In this document: positions 25,207 through 33,627 of the stretch, piece after piece
Layout of the letters: every line of letters starts with the position of its first letter
How positions within the stretch are numbered: the stretch's first letter is position 1
Assembly: GCA_007131295.1 (NCBI GenBank)
Contig: SLQW01000152.1
Span: forward strand, 1 to 37,251
Length of the DNA stretch: 37,251 nucleotides
Reading direction: 5' to 3'
From: Pseudomonadales bacterium
Lineage (GTDB): Bacteria > Pseudomonadota > Gammaproteobacteria > Pseudomonadales > Azotimanducaceae
Translations under genes and position numbers: made by a program
Notes under the pieces: model-generated
Seen by the model: the letters and a program-made list of their open reading frames with translations, nothing else
Database searches by the model: none
Told to the model about the DNA's origin: nothing

Positions 25207-25225
25207 GCGGGCGCACCGATCAGCG
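25207..25225 (+). repeat. Partial REP tail overlapping the MFS gene end
   Basis: GCGGGCGCACCGATCAGCG is an exact 19-base copy of 25092-25110, the right arm and tail of REP copy A. The first bases of the MFS stop (TCA on the plus strand at 25220-25222) lie in it, so the repeat supplies the gene's terminus. Confidence 0.6.
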
Positions 25226-26440
25226 ATTGCGGCCCCGCACGAAGATGATCGCGGGTGCACAGACCGCGAACAGAATCAGGACGAAGATCCAAAACGGGTC
25301 GTAGCTGCCGAACTGGTCACGCACCCAGCCAGCACCCGGCGGCGCCAGCACCGTCGCGCGCGTGCACATGAGAAACAGGCCCACCACCGCACCATAGGCC
25401 AGCACGCCGAAATGACGGCTGATCATCATCCCCACCATGGGCAGGTAACCGCCGGAGCCAATGCCCATGGCGATCATCACCAGCAGCAGCGTGAAGTAGC
25501 TCGGCACCAGCAGCAGCAGGAACAGCGCCGCCACGCTCGGCACCAGCGCGAACAGGTAGAGCACGCGTTGCTCGATGCGATCTGCCAGCCAGCCGAAGCT
25601 TACCTTGCCGAGGATGTTGCACAGCGCCCAGATGGACATGAGTCCGCCCGCCGCCTGCGGCGAAATTTCGAGGTCCTGGGCATAAGGTGCGATGTTGCCG
25701 GTGAGCGCGACCGGCGTGACGATGATCGGCACCAGCGCCAGCAACATGGCCCAGAAGTACCGCTCCTTCAAGATCATCTTGGTGGACCAGGCCGGATCAC
25801 CGTCCGCTTTCGCGGGCACCAGTTCCGGATCCGGCTCCACGCCTTTCTGCTCTGGCGAGTCCGCCACGATGAGCAGCATCAGTGGAATCGCGATCAGCGG
25901 AATCACCACCGCCAGCAGCTGCAGCGTCTGCCGCCAGTCCATGACTCCAAGCAGCGTGCTTACAAGAAGAGGAAAAACCAGCGCCCCCAGGGATGACCCG
26001 ATGCTGGATATACCGATGGCGAGACCGCGTCGGCCCCGGAACCAGCGCGCCGCCACGGTCTGCGAATAAAGCGCCCCAGCCAGCGCGTTGGCGCTGGCCA
26101 TGAGCAGCGCGTAGATCACGAGCAGCTGCCAAAGCGCGGTAGTGAACGACGACAGCAGGAGACCGCAGCCGAGACAGACGATCCCCGCGACGCCGATCCA
26201 GCGCAGTGACGAGCGATCCATGGCGCGGCCGGTGAAAGGATAGAGCAGACCGGTGAGCAGCTGCGCCACCGACATGATCAGCAGCGTCTCGCCACGGGAA
26301 GTGCCGAAGGCCTCCATCCACGCCACGGCAAAGAAGCTGAAGGCCGAGAACACCACACCCATGGTCATCGCCATGGACAACATGCCCACACCGAGCACGT
26401 TCCAACCGTAGAACCAGTGCGGCCGCATAGGGGATCTCAT
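25220..26440 (-). CDS. MFS permease, monocarboxylate/OFA-like
   Basis: A 406-residue, 12-helix major facilitator. The N-terminal text HWFYGWNVLGVGMLSMAMTMG and GRAMDRSSLRWIGVAG (loop 2-3 signature) fit the oxalate/formate and monocarboxylate-type group. Its start overlaps the enoyl-CoA hydratase stop (ATGA, 4 bases), so it is coupled to acyl-CoA genes, suggesting uptake of the carboxylic acid that the synthetase activates. The 3' end falls in a REP-related repeat. The substrate is inferred only from context. Confidence 0.85.
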   Translation of the reverse strand: MRSPMRPHWFYGWNVLGVGMLSMAMTMGVVFSAFSFFAVAWMEAFGTSRGETLLIMSVAQLLTGLLYPFTGRAMDRSSLRWIGVAGIVCLGCGLLLSSFTTALWQLLVIYALLMASANALAGALYSQTVAARWFRGRRGLAIGISSIGSSLGALVFPLLVSTLLGVMDWRQTLQLLAVVIPLIAIPLMLLIVADSPEQKGVEPDPELVPAKADGDPAWSTKMILKERYFWAMLLALVPIIVTPVALTGNIAPYAQDLEISPQAAGGLMSIWALCNILGKVSFGWLADRIEQRVLYLFALVPSVAALFLLLLVPSYFTLLLVMIAMGIGSGGYLPMVGMMISRHFGVLAYGAVVGLFLMCTRATVLAPPGAGWVRDQFGSYDPFWIFVLILFAVCAPAIIFVRGRNR

Positions 26441-27234
26441 GGCACGCGGCGGAAGTTGGGCGGCCGTTTCTCCAGCAGGGCCTGCGCCCCCTCGCGGGCG
26501 TCAGCGCCGGCGACGAAACGCTCCTGGGCTTCGTGGGCTTCTTCCAGCGCGCTACGCAGATCGCAGCCGATGTGCGCATAGACCAGGCGTTTGGTCTCGG
26601 CGAGGGTAGCGGGTGCGACGTTGATGGCGAGGTCCTCGACGTAGGCCCGTGCCGCCGCGATCAGGTTCCGCGGCGCCACCAGCCGTTCCACGAGTCCGAG
26701 TTCGAACGCGCGGGCGGCGTCGATGCGCGCACTGCTCCAGAGGAGATCGAGCGCATGCCCGGTACCGACAAGGCGCGGCAACAGCCAACTCGACCCATGC
26801 TCGGCTATGAGTCCGCGCTTGCTGAACACGGTGGTGAAACTCGCATCCTCGGAGGCAAAGCGGAGATCGCTGGCCAGCGCCAGAATCAGCCCGCCACCGG
26901 CAGCGACGCCGTTGACCGCGGCGATAACTGGCTTCGGTACTTCCAGCAGGTAACTGAACAATCCCGGAAGCTGATCTGGATCCGACGTCGACCCCGACTG
27001 TCCCGCCTCGGTGACGGCGGCCAGGGTCGCCATGTCGAGCCCAGCTGAGAACGCGCGCCCGTTGCCGGTGATGATGATGCCGACGACGCGCGGATCGGCA
27101 GCTGCCTCGTCCACAGCCTGGCGGATCTCAGCCAGGGTGTCGTAGGTGAAGGCATTCAGACGCTGCGGCCGGTTCAAGCGGATCAGCGCCACCGGGTCGT
27201 CGATCTCGAATTCGATGTCGTGAAAGCTGGTCAT
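26437..27234 (-). CDS. Enoyl-CoA hydratase/isomerase family protein
   Basis: A 265-residue crotonase-fold enzyme. The two oxyanion-hole segments are GNGRAFSAGLDM and AVNGVAAGGGLILALASD; an acidic residue stands in RGLIAEHGSSWLLPRLVG at the usual catalytic place. It hydrates or isomerises enoyl-CoA in a beta-oxidation-like pathway. Its ATG overlaps the synthetase TGA (TGATG) and its TGA overlaps the MFS ATG, a tight three-gene unit. The exact reaction cannot be told apart within the family. Confidence 0.88.
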   Translation of the reverse strand: MTSFHDIEFEIDDPVALIRLNRPQRLNAFTYDTLAEIRQAVDEAAADPRVVGIIITGNGRAFSAGLDMATLAAVTEAGQSGSTSDPDQLPGLFSYLLEVPKPVIAAVNGVAAGGGLILALASDLRFASEDASFTTVFSKRGLIAEHGSSWLLPRLVGTGHALDLLWSSARIDAARAFELGLVERLVAPRNLIAAARAYVEDLAINVAPATLAETKRLVYAHIGCDLRSALEEAHEAQERFVAGADAREGAQALLEKRPPNFRRVP

Positions 27235-28787
27235 CAGCTTGCCCCCTGATGATTACGAACCGGGTCGAAACGTGTGCGCAATTCCCTCTTCAGGACCTTG
27301 CCGGAGACGTTCTTCGGAATCGCGTCGACGAAATGCCAGGCTCGCGGCCGCTTGTACCCCGCGAGCTCATCGCGGCAGAGGTCGGTGAGCTCGGCTGCTT
27401 CCACCGACGCGCCGTCCCGCACGACCACCGCCGCCACCACACGCTCACCCCAGTTCTCGTCCGGAACACCGAAAACCGCCACCTCGGCCACGGCGGGATG
27501 GCGGTAGAGCACCTCCTCCACTTCGCGCGGATAAACGTTCTCGCCACCGCTGACGATCATGTCCTTCTTGCGATCGACGATGTAGACGAATCCCTCTTCG
27601 TCGATCCGCGCCATGTCGCCGGTGCGAAACCAGCCGTCGTGGAAAGCCTCAGCCTCGGCGTCGGGGCGCCGCCAATAGCCGGACAACACCTGATCCCCCT
27701 TGACCACGACTTCGCCGGCGACCCCCGGTGGGCAGTCGTCGAACTGTTCGTCGACGATGCGCACCGCGGCCAGCGTTCCGCGCTTACCGGCAGCACCGAG
27801 GAGGTGGGTCTCACCGCGTGCGGCACGCAGGTGGGTGTCCCGGTCCATGAAGATCACATTGCCGGCCAGTTCGGTCATGCCGAAGCCCTGGGAGAAGACA
27901 TTGCCGAAGCGGTCCATGGCCCGGCGCAGCACTTCGCCAGGAATGGATGAGGCACCGTAGCCGATATTGTCGAGCGAAGACGTGTCGACGCGGTCGATAG
28001 CCGGGTCGTTCAGAACCATGTTGAGCATCGTCGGCGCGAGCGAACTCGCGGTGATGCGATGGCGTTCGATCGCTTCGAGCCAGGCCTGCGGTTCGAACTG
28101 CCGCATCAGATGCACCGGCACCCCACGCAGGTGCTGAGTGAGGATCGCATAGCCTGCGATGTGGCACATCGGAAACGGCATCAGATAGCGCGGATTCGGC
28201 ACCGTGGATGCGAACACCGAAAGCGAATTCATGCACGAGAAGATCAGGTTGCGGTGAGTGAGCATTGCTCCCTTGGGCATGCCGGTCGTACCGGAGGTGT
28301 AGATCAGCCAGGCGACGTCGTGCTCGGCGTCGGAACCGGCATAAGGCGGATCGCCGCGCTCCGCCATCAGAGTCTCGTAGTCCGGATCCTCGCCGTCGCC
28401 GGCAATGGCGTAGAAGTGCTGCACCGAGGTCAGCTCCGGGCGCATGGCGGCAACGGTTCCCGCGAAGGGCCCGCGATAGATCAGCACCCGGGCCTCGGAG
28501 TCGTTGACGATGCGGATCAGTTCCTTCGGCGTCAGCCGGTAGTTGAGGAATACGAGGCGCTGCCGGGCAGCGGGGACGCCGTAGTAGGCCTCCACGTACT
28601 CCGGGCAGTTGTCGGCGAGAATGGCAACGCCGTCACCGGGTTCGCAGAGGGCCGCGAGGCCATGGCCGAGCGCCATGGAACGGGCGGAGAGCTCGGCGAA
28701 GCTCAGCGTACGGTCGTCTTCGAACGCCACCGCGGTCGCTTCCGGAGTCTTGCTGGTGTTGAACTCGAGAATGTCCCGCAGCAGCAT
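27234..28787 (-). CDS. Acyl-CoA synthetase (AMP-forming)
   Basis: A 517-residue member of the ANL adenylating family that activates a carboxylic acid with ATP and CoA. The P-loop YTSGTTGMPKG is at about 163-173; the FRTGDMARIDEEGFVYIVDRKKD hinge block follows (split here as FRTGDMARIDEEG and YIVDRKKDMI); the C-terminal catalytic Lys is in KNVSGKVLKRELR. I chose ATG 28787 with GGGGAGAGG before it; an upstream ATG at 28820 has no support. It is first of the overlapping synthetase-hydratase-MFS unit, and 35 bases after the RarD-type gene. Chain length or aromatic specificity is unknown. Confidence 0.9.
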   Translation of the reverse strand: MLLRDILEFNTSKTPEATAVAFEDDRTLSFAELSARSMALGHGLAALCEPGDGVAILADNCPEYVEAYYGVPAARQRLVFLNYRLTPKELIRIVNDSEARVLIYRGPFAGTVAAMRPELTSVQHFYAIAGDGEDPDYETLMAERGDPPYAGSDAEHDVAWLIYTSGTTGMPKGAMLTHRNLIFSCMNSLSVFASTVPNPRYLMPFPMCHIAGYAILTQHLRGVPVHLMRQFEPQAWLEAIERHRITASSLAPTMLNMVLNDPAIDRVDTSSLDNIGYGASSIPGEVLRRAMDRFGNVFSQGFGMTELAGNVIFMDRDTHLRAARGETHLLGAAGKRGTLAAVRIVDEQFDDCPPGVAGEVVVKGDQVLSGYWRRPDAEAEAFHDGWFRTGDMARIDEEGFVYIVDRKKDMIVSGGENVYPREVEEVLYRHPAVAEVAVFGVPDENWGERVVAAVVVRDGASVEAAELTDLCRDELAGYKRPRAWHFVDAIPKNVSGKVLKRELRTRFDPVRNHQGAS

Positions 28788-28822
28788 CGCCTCTCCCCTG
28801 CTCGCCTGCGCGACCTTCAAGC

Positions 28823-29773
28823 TTACCGAGTCGACGTCGCGTCTGCCGAAACGGCTTCAAGCGGACGGGCACGCAGGCGCCGCTGGTCGTGCAAGGCAGC
28901 CACCGAGAACAGCGCCAAGCCCAGCCAGATCAGGCCGAACGTCCACCACTGGGCGGTCGCGAACGGCTCGCCGAACACCCATACCGCGAGCACGAACTGC
29001 AGCGACGGAGCGAGGTACTGGAAGAACCCCAGGGATCCCAGCGTCAGCCGATTCGCCGCCGCCGCGAAGCAAAGCAGCGGTGCCATGGTGATGGGACCGG
29101 CGAGGAACAGCATGCCAAGGTCGACCGGCGCATACGCGAACACAGCGTTGCCGAGCATCGCCTGCCAGCCGAGCCAGGACAGGGCCAGCGGCAACAGCAG
29201 CCAGGTCTCCACCGTCAGACCGGTGAAGGCATCCACGCCGAGACGCTTGCGCACCAGGCCATAGAACCCGAAGGAGAAAGCGAGAGTGAGGCCGAGCCAG
29301 GGCACATCGCCAAAGCGGATGACCTCGTTGCCTACGCCGAGGACGGCTACCCCTACCGCGAGGGCCTGCAGCGGACGCAAACGCTCGCCGAGGAAGAGCA
29401 TGCCGAGCACGAGGCTCACCAGGGGATTGATGAAGTAGCCGAGGCTGGCCTCGAGGACCCGCTCCGACACTACGGCGTAGATGAACAGCAGCCAGTTGAC
29501 GCCGATCAGGATACCGGAGACGACGAGCCAACCGAGCTGCTGCGGACTGCGCAGCACTGCCATGAGGCGCGCATGCCCACCGAGTATCAGCACGAGAGGC
29601 AGCAGCAGCAACGCCGACCAGAGGATGCGATGCGCGACGATCTCCAACGCTGCGAAATCTTCCAGCCAACGGAAGTACAGCGGCGCGACGCCCCAGATGC
29701 CGTAGGCGCCCGTGGCAAAGAGACCACCAGCGAGGGCGGTGCGGTCCCAGGTACCGTCCTTCATGCCAGTCAT
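28823..29773 (-). CDS. rarD: RarD-type EamA permease
   Basis: A 316-residue, ten-helix drug/metabolite transporter. ATGAYGIWGVAPLYFRWLED followed by LEIVAHRILWSALLLL is the RarD signature; NWLLFIYAV and LEASLGYFINPLVSLVLGM are also typical. RarD proteins are widespread but their natural substrate is not settled. The start could be ATG 29773 or ATG 29764; no ribosome site clearly decides. It is in line with the acyl-CoA synthetase 35 bases downstream, so it may share the transcript. A REP-like palindrome stands upstream. Confidence 0.85.
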   Translation of the reverse strand: MTGMKDGTWDRTALAGGLFATGAYGIWGVAPLYFRWLEDFAALEIVAHRILWSALLLLPLVLILGGHARLMAVLRSPQQLGWLVVSGILIGVNWLLFIYAVVSERVLEASLGYFINPLVSLVLGMLFLGERLRPLQALAVGVAVLGVGNEVIRFGDVPWLGLTLAFSFGFYGLVRKRLGVDAFTGLTVETWLLLPLALSWLGWQAMLGNAVFAYAPVDLGMLFLAGPITMAPLLCFAAAANRLTLGSLGFFQYLAPSLQFVLAVWVFGEPFATAQWWTFGLIWLGLALFSVAALHDQRRLRARPLEAVSADATSTR

Positions 29774-29830
29774 GTCCAGTTCTACTCTCTCACCTCGAGC
29801 ACGATGGTGATCGCCAAGCCCGCAGTCGCG

Positions 29831-29870
29831 ACCGGCGCGCCCGCTGCGCGGGCACGCCTTCCCACAGGCG
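29831..29870 (-). repeat. REP-like palindromic repeat, copy C, inverted
   Basis: On the minus strand it reads CGCCTGTGGGAAGGCGTGCC, then CGCGCAGCGGGCGCGCCGGT, the same head (TGTGGGAAGG) and stem plan as copy A at 25066. The plus-strand stem is GGCGCGCCCGC / GCGGGCACGCC. It lies between the divergent RarD and methyltransferase genes. Confidence 0.6.
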
Positions 29871-29965
29871 CGTCACCCGGCGACGCGCAGCATACGCGAG
29901 CCGGAAACATCGTGGACGCGGGCGGCTGAATGGCGTTGAATCGCCGCTGGCATGGAGGAGCAGTG

Positions 29966-30793
29966 ATGGCAGGCAATCGGGAACAGATCGACTACTGGAA
30001 CGGCGAAGCGGGCGAGACCTGGGTGACGGCCCAGGAACGGCTGGACGCCATGCTGGCACCGATCTCCAATGCGCTGATCGAACGCGCTGGCGTGCGCACC
30101 GGCGAACGCGTGATCGATATCGGCTGCGGCTGCGGGACGACGAGCATCGAACTGGCAGGCCGTGGCGCACACGTATGGGGCATCGACATCTCCGAGCCTA
30201 TGCTCGACCGTGCACGCAGCCGCATCGGCGGGTCGAAAAGCCTCGCGTTCTCCCGCGTGGACGCGGCCGAGGCGGACTTCACGCCTGACCACGACCTGCT
30301 TTTCTCCCGCTTCGGCGTCATGTTCTTCGCCGACCCCCCTGCCGCGTTCCGCAATCTTCACAGTGCCCTGGCCACGGACGGTCGTCTCGCCTTCGTATGC
30401 TGGCAGGCGCCTCGCGACAATCCCTGGGTAGCCATCGCCGGGCGCGCAATCCAGCCCTTTCTGTCCGAACCTGAGGTGGAACCGGACCCTAAAGCCCCCG
30501 GGCCGTTCGCCTTTGCCGACCCGGACTACGTCCGCGGCATCCTCGACGCTGGCGGCTTCACCGCCGTGGAACTGGAAGACTTCCGTACGACGCTGCACCT
30601 CGCGGACAGTCTGGAAGAGGCCATGGACTTTCAGGGGCAGGTGGGGCCGCTTGCGCGCGCGCTGGCTGAACTCGAGGGCGAACGACGCGAAGCGGCGCTG
30701 GGTGCCGCGCGCAACGCCCTAGCGGGACACGTCACCGACGCCGGGTTGGATCTCGGCGCTGCCTGCTGGATCGTCAGCGCCCGCCGCGGCTGA
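29966..30793 (+). CDS. Class I SAM-dependent methyltransferase
   Basis: A 275-residue methyltransferase: SAM motif VIDIGCGCGTTS at 49-60, acidic ribose-binding Asp in GIDISEPML, and a typical type-11 methyltransferase core; the segment FSRFGVMFFADPPAAFRNLH is common in small-molecule C- or O-methyltransferases. The start at 29966 is supported by GGAGGAG 6-7 bases upstream; the GTG three bases earlier is an alternative. It is not clearly in an operon. The substrate is unknown. Confidence 0.82.
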   Translation: MAGNREQIDYWNGEAGETWVTAQERLDAMLAPISNALIERAGVRTGERVIDIGCGCGTTSIELAGRGAHVWGIDISEPMLDRARSRIGGSKSLAFSRVDAAEADFTPDHDLLFSRFGVMFFADPPAAFRNLHSALATDGRLAFVCWQAPRDNPWVAIAGRAIQPFLSEPEVEPDPKAPGPFAFADPDYVRGILDAGGFTAVELEDFRTTLHLADSLEEAMDFQGQVGPLARALAELEGERREAALGAARNALAGHVTDAGLDLGAACWIVSARRG

Positions 30794-30848
30794 TCCCTTC
30801 CCGGCGGCGTTCGGCGCGCCGCGCTGGCGCGGACGTGCGCTGTTGCGG

Positions 30849-33230
30849 TCAGGGGGACGGGCGTTGCAGGGCACGAAGGAATCTGACGATGTCGTCGAGA
30901 CGCGAACGCGCAAGCGCTTCGCCTTCCTCGGTCGATGCCGCCTCGGCGCTGAACACTTCGCCCCAAACCGGCTTGCCCGCGGGACCATGTTCCGCACGCA
31001 TCTCCCGGCCGTCGATGATCCGCCGCACGTAGGCCTCAGGAAACTCACCGTCACTGCGGGCAGTGAGATCCCGCAGATCCTTGAGCGCCACGTCGAGGTG
31101 GGGTGCCACGGGTCCGTCGCCCTGTCCGTAGACGCCGTGACACGCCGCACAGTGGGCCTGGAACAGCGCAACGCCTGCAGCTGTATCGTCTTCTACGGCG
31201 TCTGGGCCAGCCGGCAGTGCCAGCGGTGTCGCGGCCGCCGTCAGCGCAGCGACGCTGTAGATGCGCATGGGTGTGACAAGCTGCGGCAACCTGAGCACCG
31301 CGCGCGGCTCCAGCGACGCATCGTCGACGACGACAATGGCGGACTCCGCGTCCTGGGTGTTCCACACCAGCACCCACACCTCGCTGCCGTCCGCCGAATA
31401 GGTCGGCTGCAGCACTCGTCGCGGGCCTTCCTCGATGTCTGCCCAGCCCGCGATAGGGAGGCTGCGATAACCATCCGCGAGCGCATCGCGTCGGTACACC
31501 GCCACCTCGTTGCTGGCATGACCCATGTCCGCGAGCGGCGCATCGACCCAGAGGTGGGGCGAATTCGGATGGGTCGCCAGGAACAGGGAGCCTGCAGCTG
31601 GCGCATCCACGGTCTCGACGACGCGGAACGGCGCTTCCCCGCCCGGGTCCGCAGCCACGACCGCGAGTAGATCGCTGACCATGGAGCCGGTCACCCAAAC
31701 CGGACCAAGGTCACCGTGCAGGTAGATCACCCCGTTCCCGGCGCCAGCGAATGGCAGATCGTTTTCCGCCACCACACTGCGCTCGATGAGATCGACGACC
31801 ACGAGGCGCTGGCCGTCGCTTGGCAGCAGCAGGTGACGGCCATCCGCGGCCAGCGCTCCTGAGCGCAGCGCCGGTGCCGTCTCGACGAGGGAGAAGGGGA
31901 GCGGCCGTTCCTCCGGAACGAAGAGCACACTTCCCGTCGAGTCGCTCTTCAACCGCACGACTGCCACGAACTCCTCGGCCCAGGGCGAACCGAGGATATC
32001 CCCGAGACCGACGTCGAGCGTCGTCTCCTCCGGATGCAGCTGGGTATCGAGGCGCTGCAGGGGCTCCAGGGTCTCGCCATCCAGCAGAACCAGCTGCGGC
32101 GGCCATTCGGAGCCGGCGAGGACGAAGCGATCGACGCTTTCCGGCCCACGGGATGCGCCCACCGCACGCGCCTCGAAGCCGACGCGAACCGAAGCCACCC
32201 GCTCCGGAGGCGCAGCGTAGAGATCAATCAGAGAAACGACACCATTGCGGGCCACCACCTGCAGATACCGGCCCGAAGCCGAAGCCGAGATGCGGTGCGG
32301 TGGGCCACCGACATCGATCTCGATCAGCGGCTTCAGGGAGGGCCCGTGGATCAGCAACACGGAACCCGGGTCATGGAGCGCGACCACGAACAGCTCTTCG
32401 AGGGCGTGGTCGTGTGCGGGTGCCGTAGGTCGCTCATCCAGTGGGCGGTGCAGCGTCCAACTGCCACGGATGGTCGCCGAGTCCATGGCGGCCGGTGGCG
32501 GTACCGGGTGCTGCAGGAACAGAGCAAGTTCGGTTACTTCCTCCGGACCGAGGTCATGCGCGTCGAGCCAGTCCGGCATACCGCGGGCCGTACCGAAGCC
32601 GATGACATGGCGCAGGTATTCGGTACCGAGTTCACGCATCCACTCCGGATGCAGAGGATTCCCTGCCGTGCCGGTACGGAAGACGCCGTGGCAACCGGTA
32701 CAGAGCTGCTCGTAATTTGCCCTGGCCTGCTGATAGGCCGCAGGTGACATGGGTGGCGGATCCCAACGACCGGGTGGCCGCTCGAAGCCCACCAGCGGGG
32801 CGGCCTCCATTTCACTGGCAGCCGCCTCGTCGTGGTAGCGCTGCACCAGCTCGAGCCGGTTCCGGGCCACATCCTCGATAGCAACACTGCCGTCGTCCGG
32901 CCCGAACTCACGTCGCACGTAAGTCAGCACGGCGGCGACGGACTCGTTACCGAGGAAGCCATGATCCGGCATGACGGTGCCCATGGCACGACGATGACTG
33001 CCGCGCAGGACTGAGCGGATGACCGCATCGGTGTCTTCCCAGGTGGCCGCATCGAAGCGAATAGAAGGAATATCGGCCATGACGCCACGACCGTCGCCAC
33101 CGTGGCAGGCCGCGCAGTGGCGTTCATAGATGTCTGCTCCGTCGGCCATGGGCGTGCTGTCCGCTGCTGCGGATGCCGCAAACGACAGCAGCCCGGCCGC
33201 GAAAACGGCCGGAAGGATCCGTATGCCCAT
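30849..33230 (-). CDS. Tri-c-heme protein with a cytochrome cd1-type propeller
   Basis: A 793-residue exported protein. After a signal peptide (about 1-23) come two cytochrome c domains with CAACH at 39-43 and CTGCH at 177-181, Met ligands likely at 87 and 218. Residues 275-660 match the heme d1 propeller of nitrite reductase NirS: PPHRISASASGRY (proximal His 312), WPPQLVLLDGETLEP, GPVWVTGS, SLFLATHPNSPHLWVD, EGPRRVLQPTYS and SAIVVVDDASLEP. A third c domain has CAACH at 694-698. The two distal His of NirS appear replaced by Arg 456 and Phe 494, so nitrite reduction is doubtful; a NirN-like or new electron-transfer role is possible. The start at 33230 is chosen for its GAGG site and signal peptide. 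No other nir genes are in view. Confidence 0.82.
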   Translation of the reverse strand: MGIRILPAVFAAGLLSFAASAAADSTPMADGADIYERHCAACHGGDGRGVMADIPSIRFDAATWEDTDAVIRSVLRGSHRRAMGTVMPDHGFLGNESVAAVLTYVRREFGPDDGSVAIEDVARNRLELVQRYHDEAAASEMEAAPLVGFERPPGRWDPPPMSPAAYQQARANYEQLCTGCHGVFRTGTAGNPLHPEWMRELGTEYLRHVIGFGTARGMPDWLDAHDLGPEEVTELALFLQHPVPPPAAMDSATIRGSWTLHRPLDERPTAPAHDHALEELFVVALHDPGSVLLIHGPSLKPLIEIDVGGPPHRISASASGRYLQVVARNGVVSLIDLYAAPPERVASVRVGFEARAVGASRGPESVDRFVLAGSEWPPQLVLLDGETLEPLQRLDTQLHPEETTLDVGLGDILGSPWAEEFVAVVRLKSDSTGSVLFVPEERPLPFSLVETAPALRSGALAADGRHLLLPSDGQRLVVVDLIERSVVAENDLPFAGAGNGVIYLHGDLGPVWVTGSMVSDLLAVVAADPGGEAPFRVVETVDAPAAGSLFLATHPNSPHLWVDAPLADMGHASNEVAVYRRDALADGYRSLPIAGWADIEEGPRRVLQPTYSADGSEVWVLVWNTQDAESAIVVVDDASLEPRAVLRLPQLVTPMRIYSVAALTAAATPLALPAGPDAVEDDTAAGVALFQAHCAACHGVYGQGDGPVAPHLDVALKDLRDLTARSDGEFPEAYVRRIIDGREMRAEHGPAGKPVWGEVFSAEAASTEEGEALARSRLDDIVRFLRALQRPSP

Positions 33231-33627
33231 GACCAACCTCACTGCCTTAAACATGGAATCAAGATGACATCCTGACGACGCTGCCACTCTGACCTGCGTC
33301 AAGCGCGCCTGCAACGCCCTGCTTCCGTACATGCGGCAGGTGAGCACGGCTGATGAAGCGCGGATCATCAGGTGGCGCACCGCGGCGCAACGCTCTATGT
33401 CGGAGGCGACGAACTCGGCACGCATGCAGTCATCGCGCTTGCCCCAACCGTCTCAGGTACTCACAGGCGGGATACGGGCTCAACGCTAATACGACCATCA
33501 CCCCCCTCGCAACGCCGCCGTGCGACGCGCGATCTCGGGACAGGCGCGTGCGCGCATCCGGTAGGCGCATCCGGGAGCGGGTGGTAGGGTGCGCTCGGGG
33601 TACCGGCAGCGTGGGGGGGGCAAGATC
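33231..33627. other. Divergent intergenic region between the cd1-like gene and epsC
   Basis: About 400 bases without a supported gene. It holds the FNR-like box at 33289-33302 near the cd1-like gene. The rest, up to the G-rich run and GTG start of the acetyltransferase, shows only short frames with shadow-like composition. I see no repeat or hairpin of note. Confidence 0.5.
33289..33302 (-). promoter_or_regulatory. FNR/DNR-like box upstream of the cd1-like gene
   Basis: On the minus strand TTGACGCAGGTCAG matches the FNR-family form TTGAY-N4-RTCAA at 9 of 10 specified positions. Its centre is about 65 bases upstream of the start codon, a distance compatible with a class II (-41.5) activation site. 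This suggests induction under low oxygen or nitric oxide. No regulator gene of this family is in the window. Confidence 0.45.

Noticed and set aside
33246-33266. TTGATTCCATGTTTAA as a second FNR-type site
   Set aside because: Only the first half-site fits; the second half and spacing do not match the consensus.
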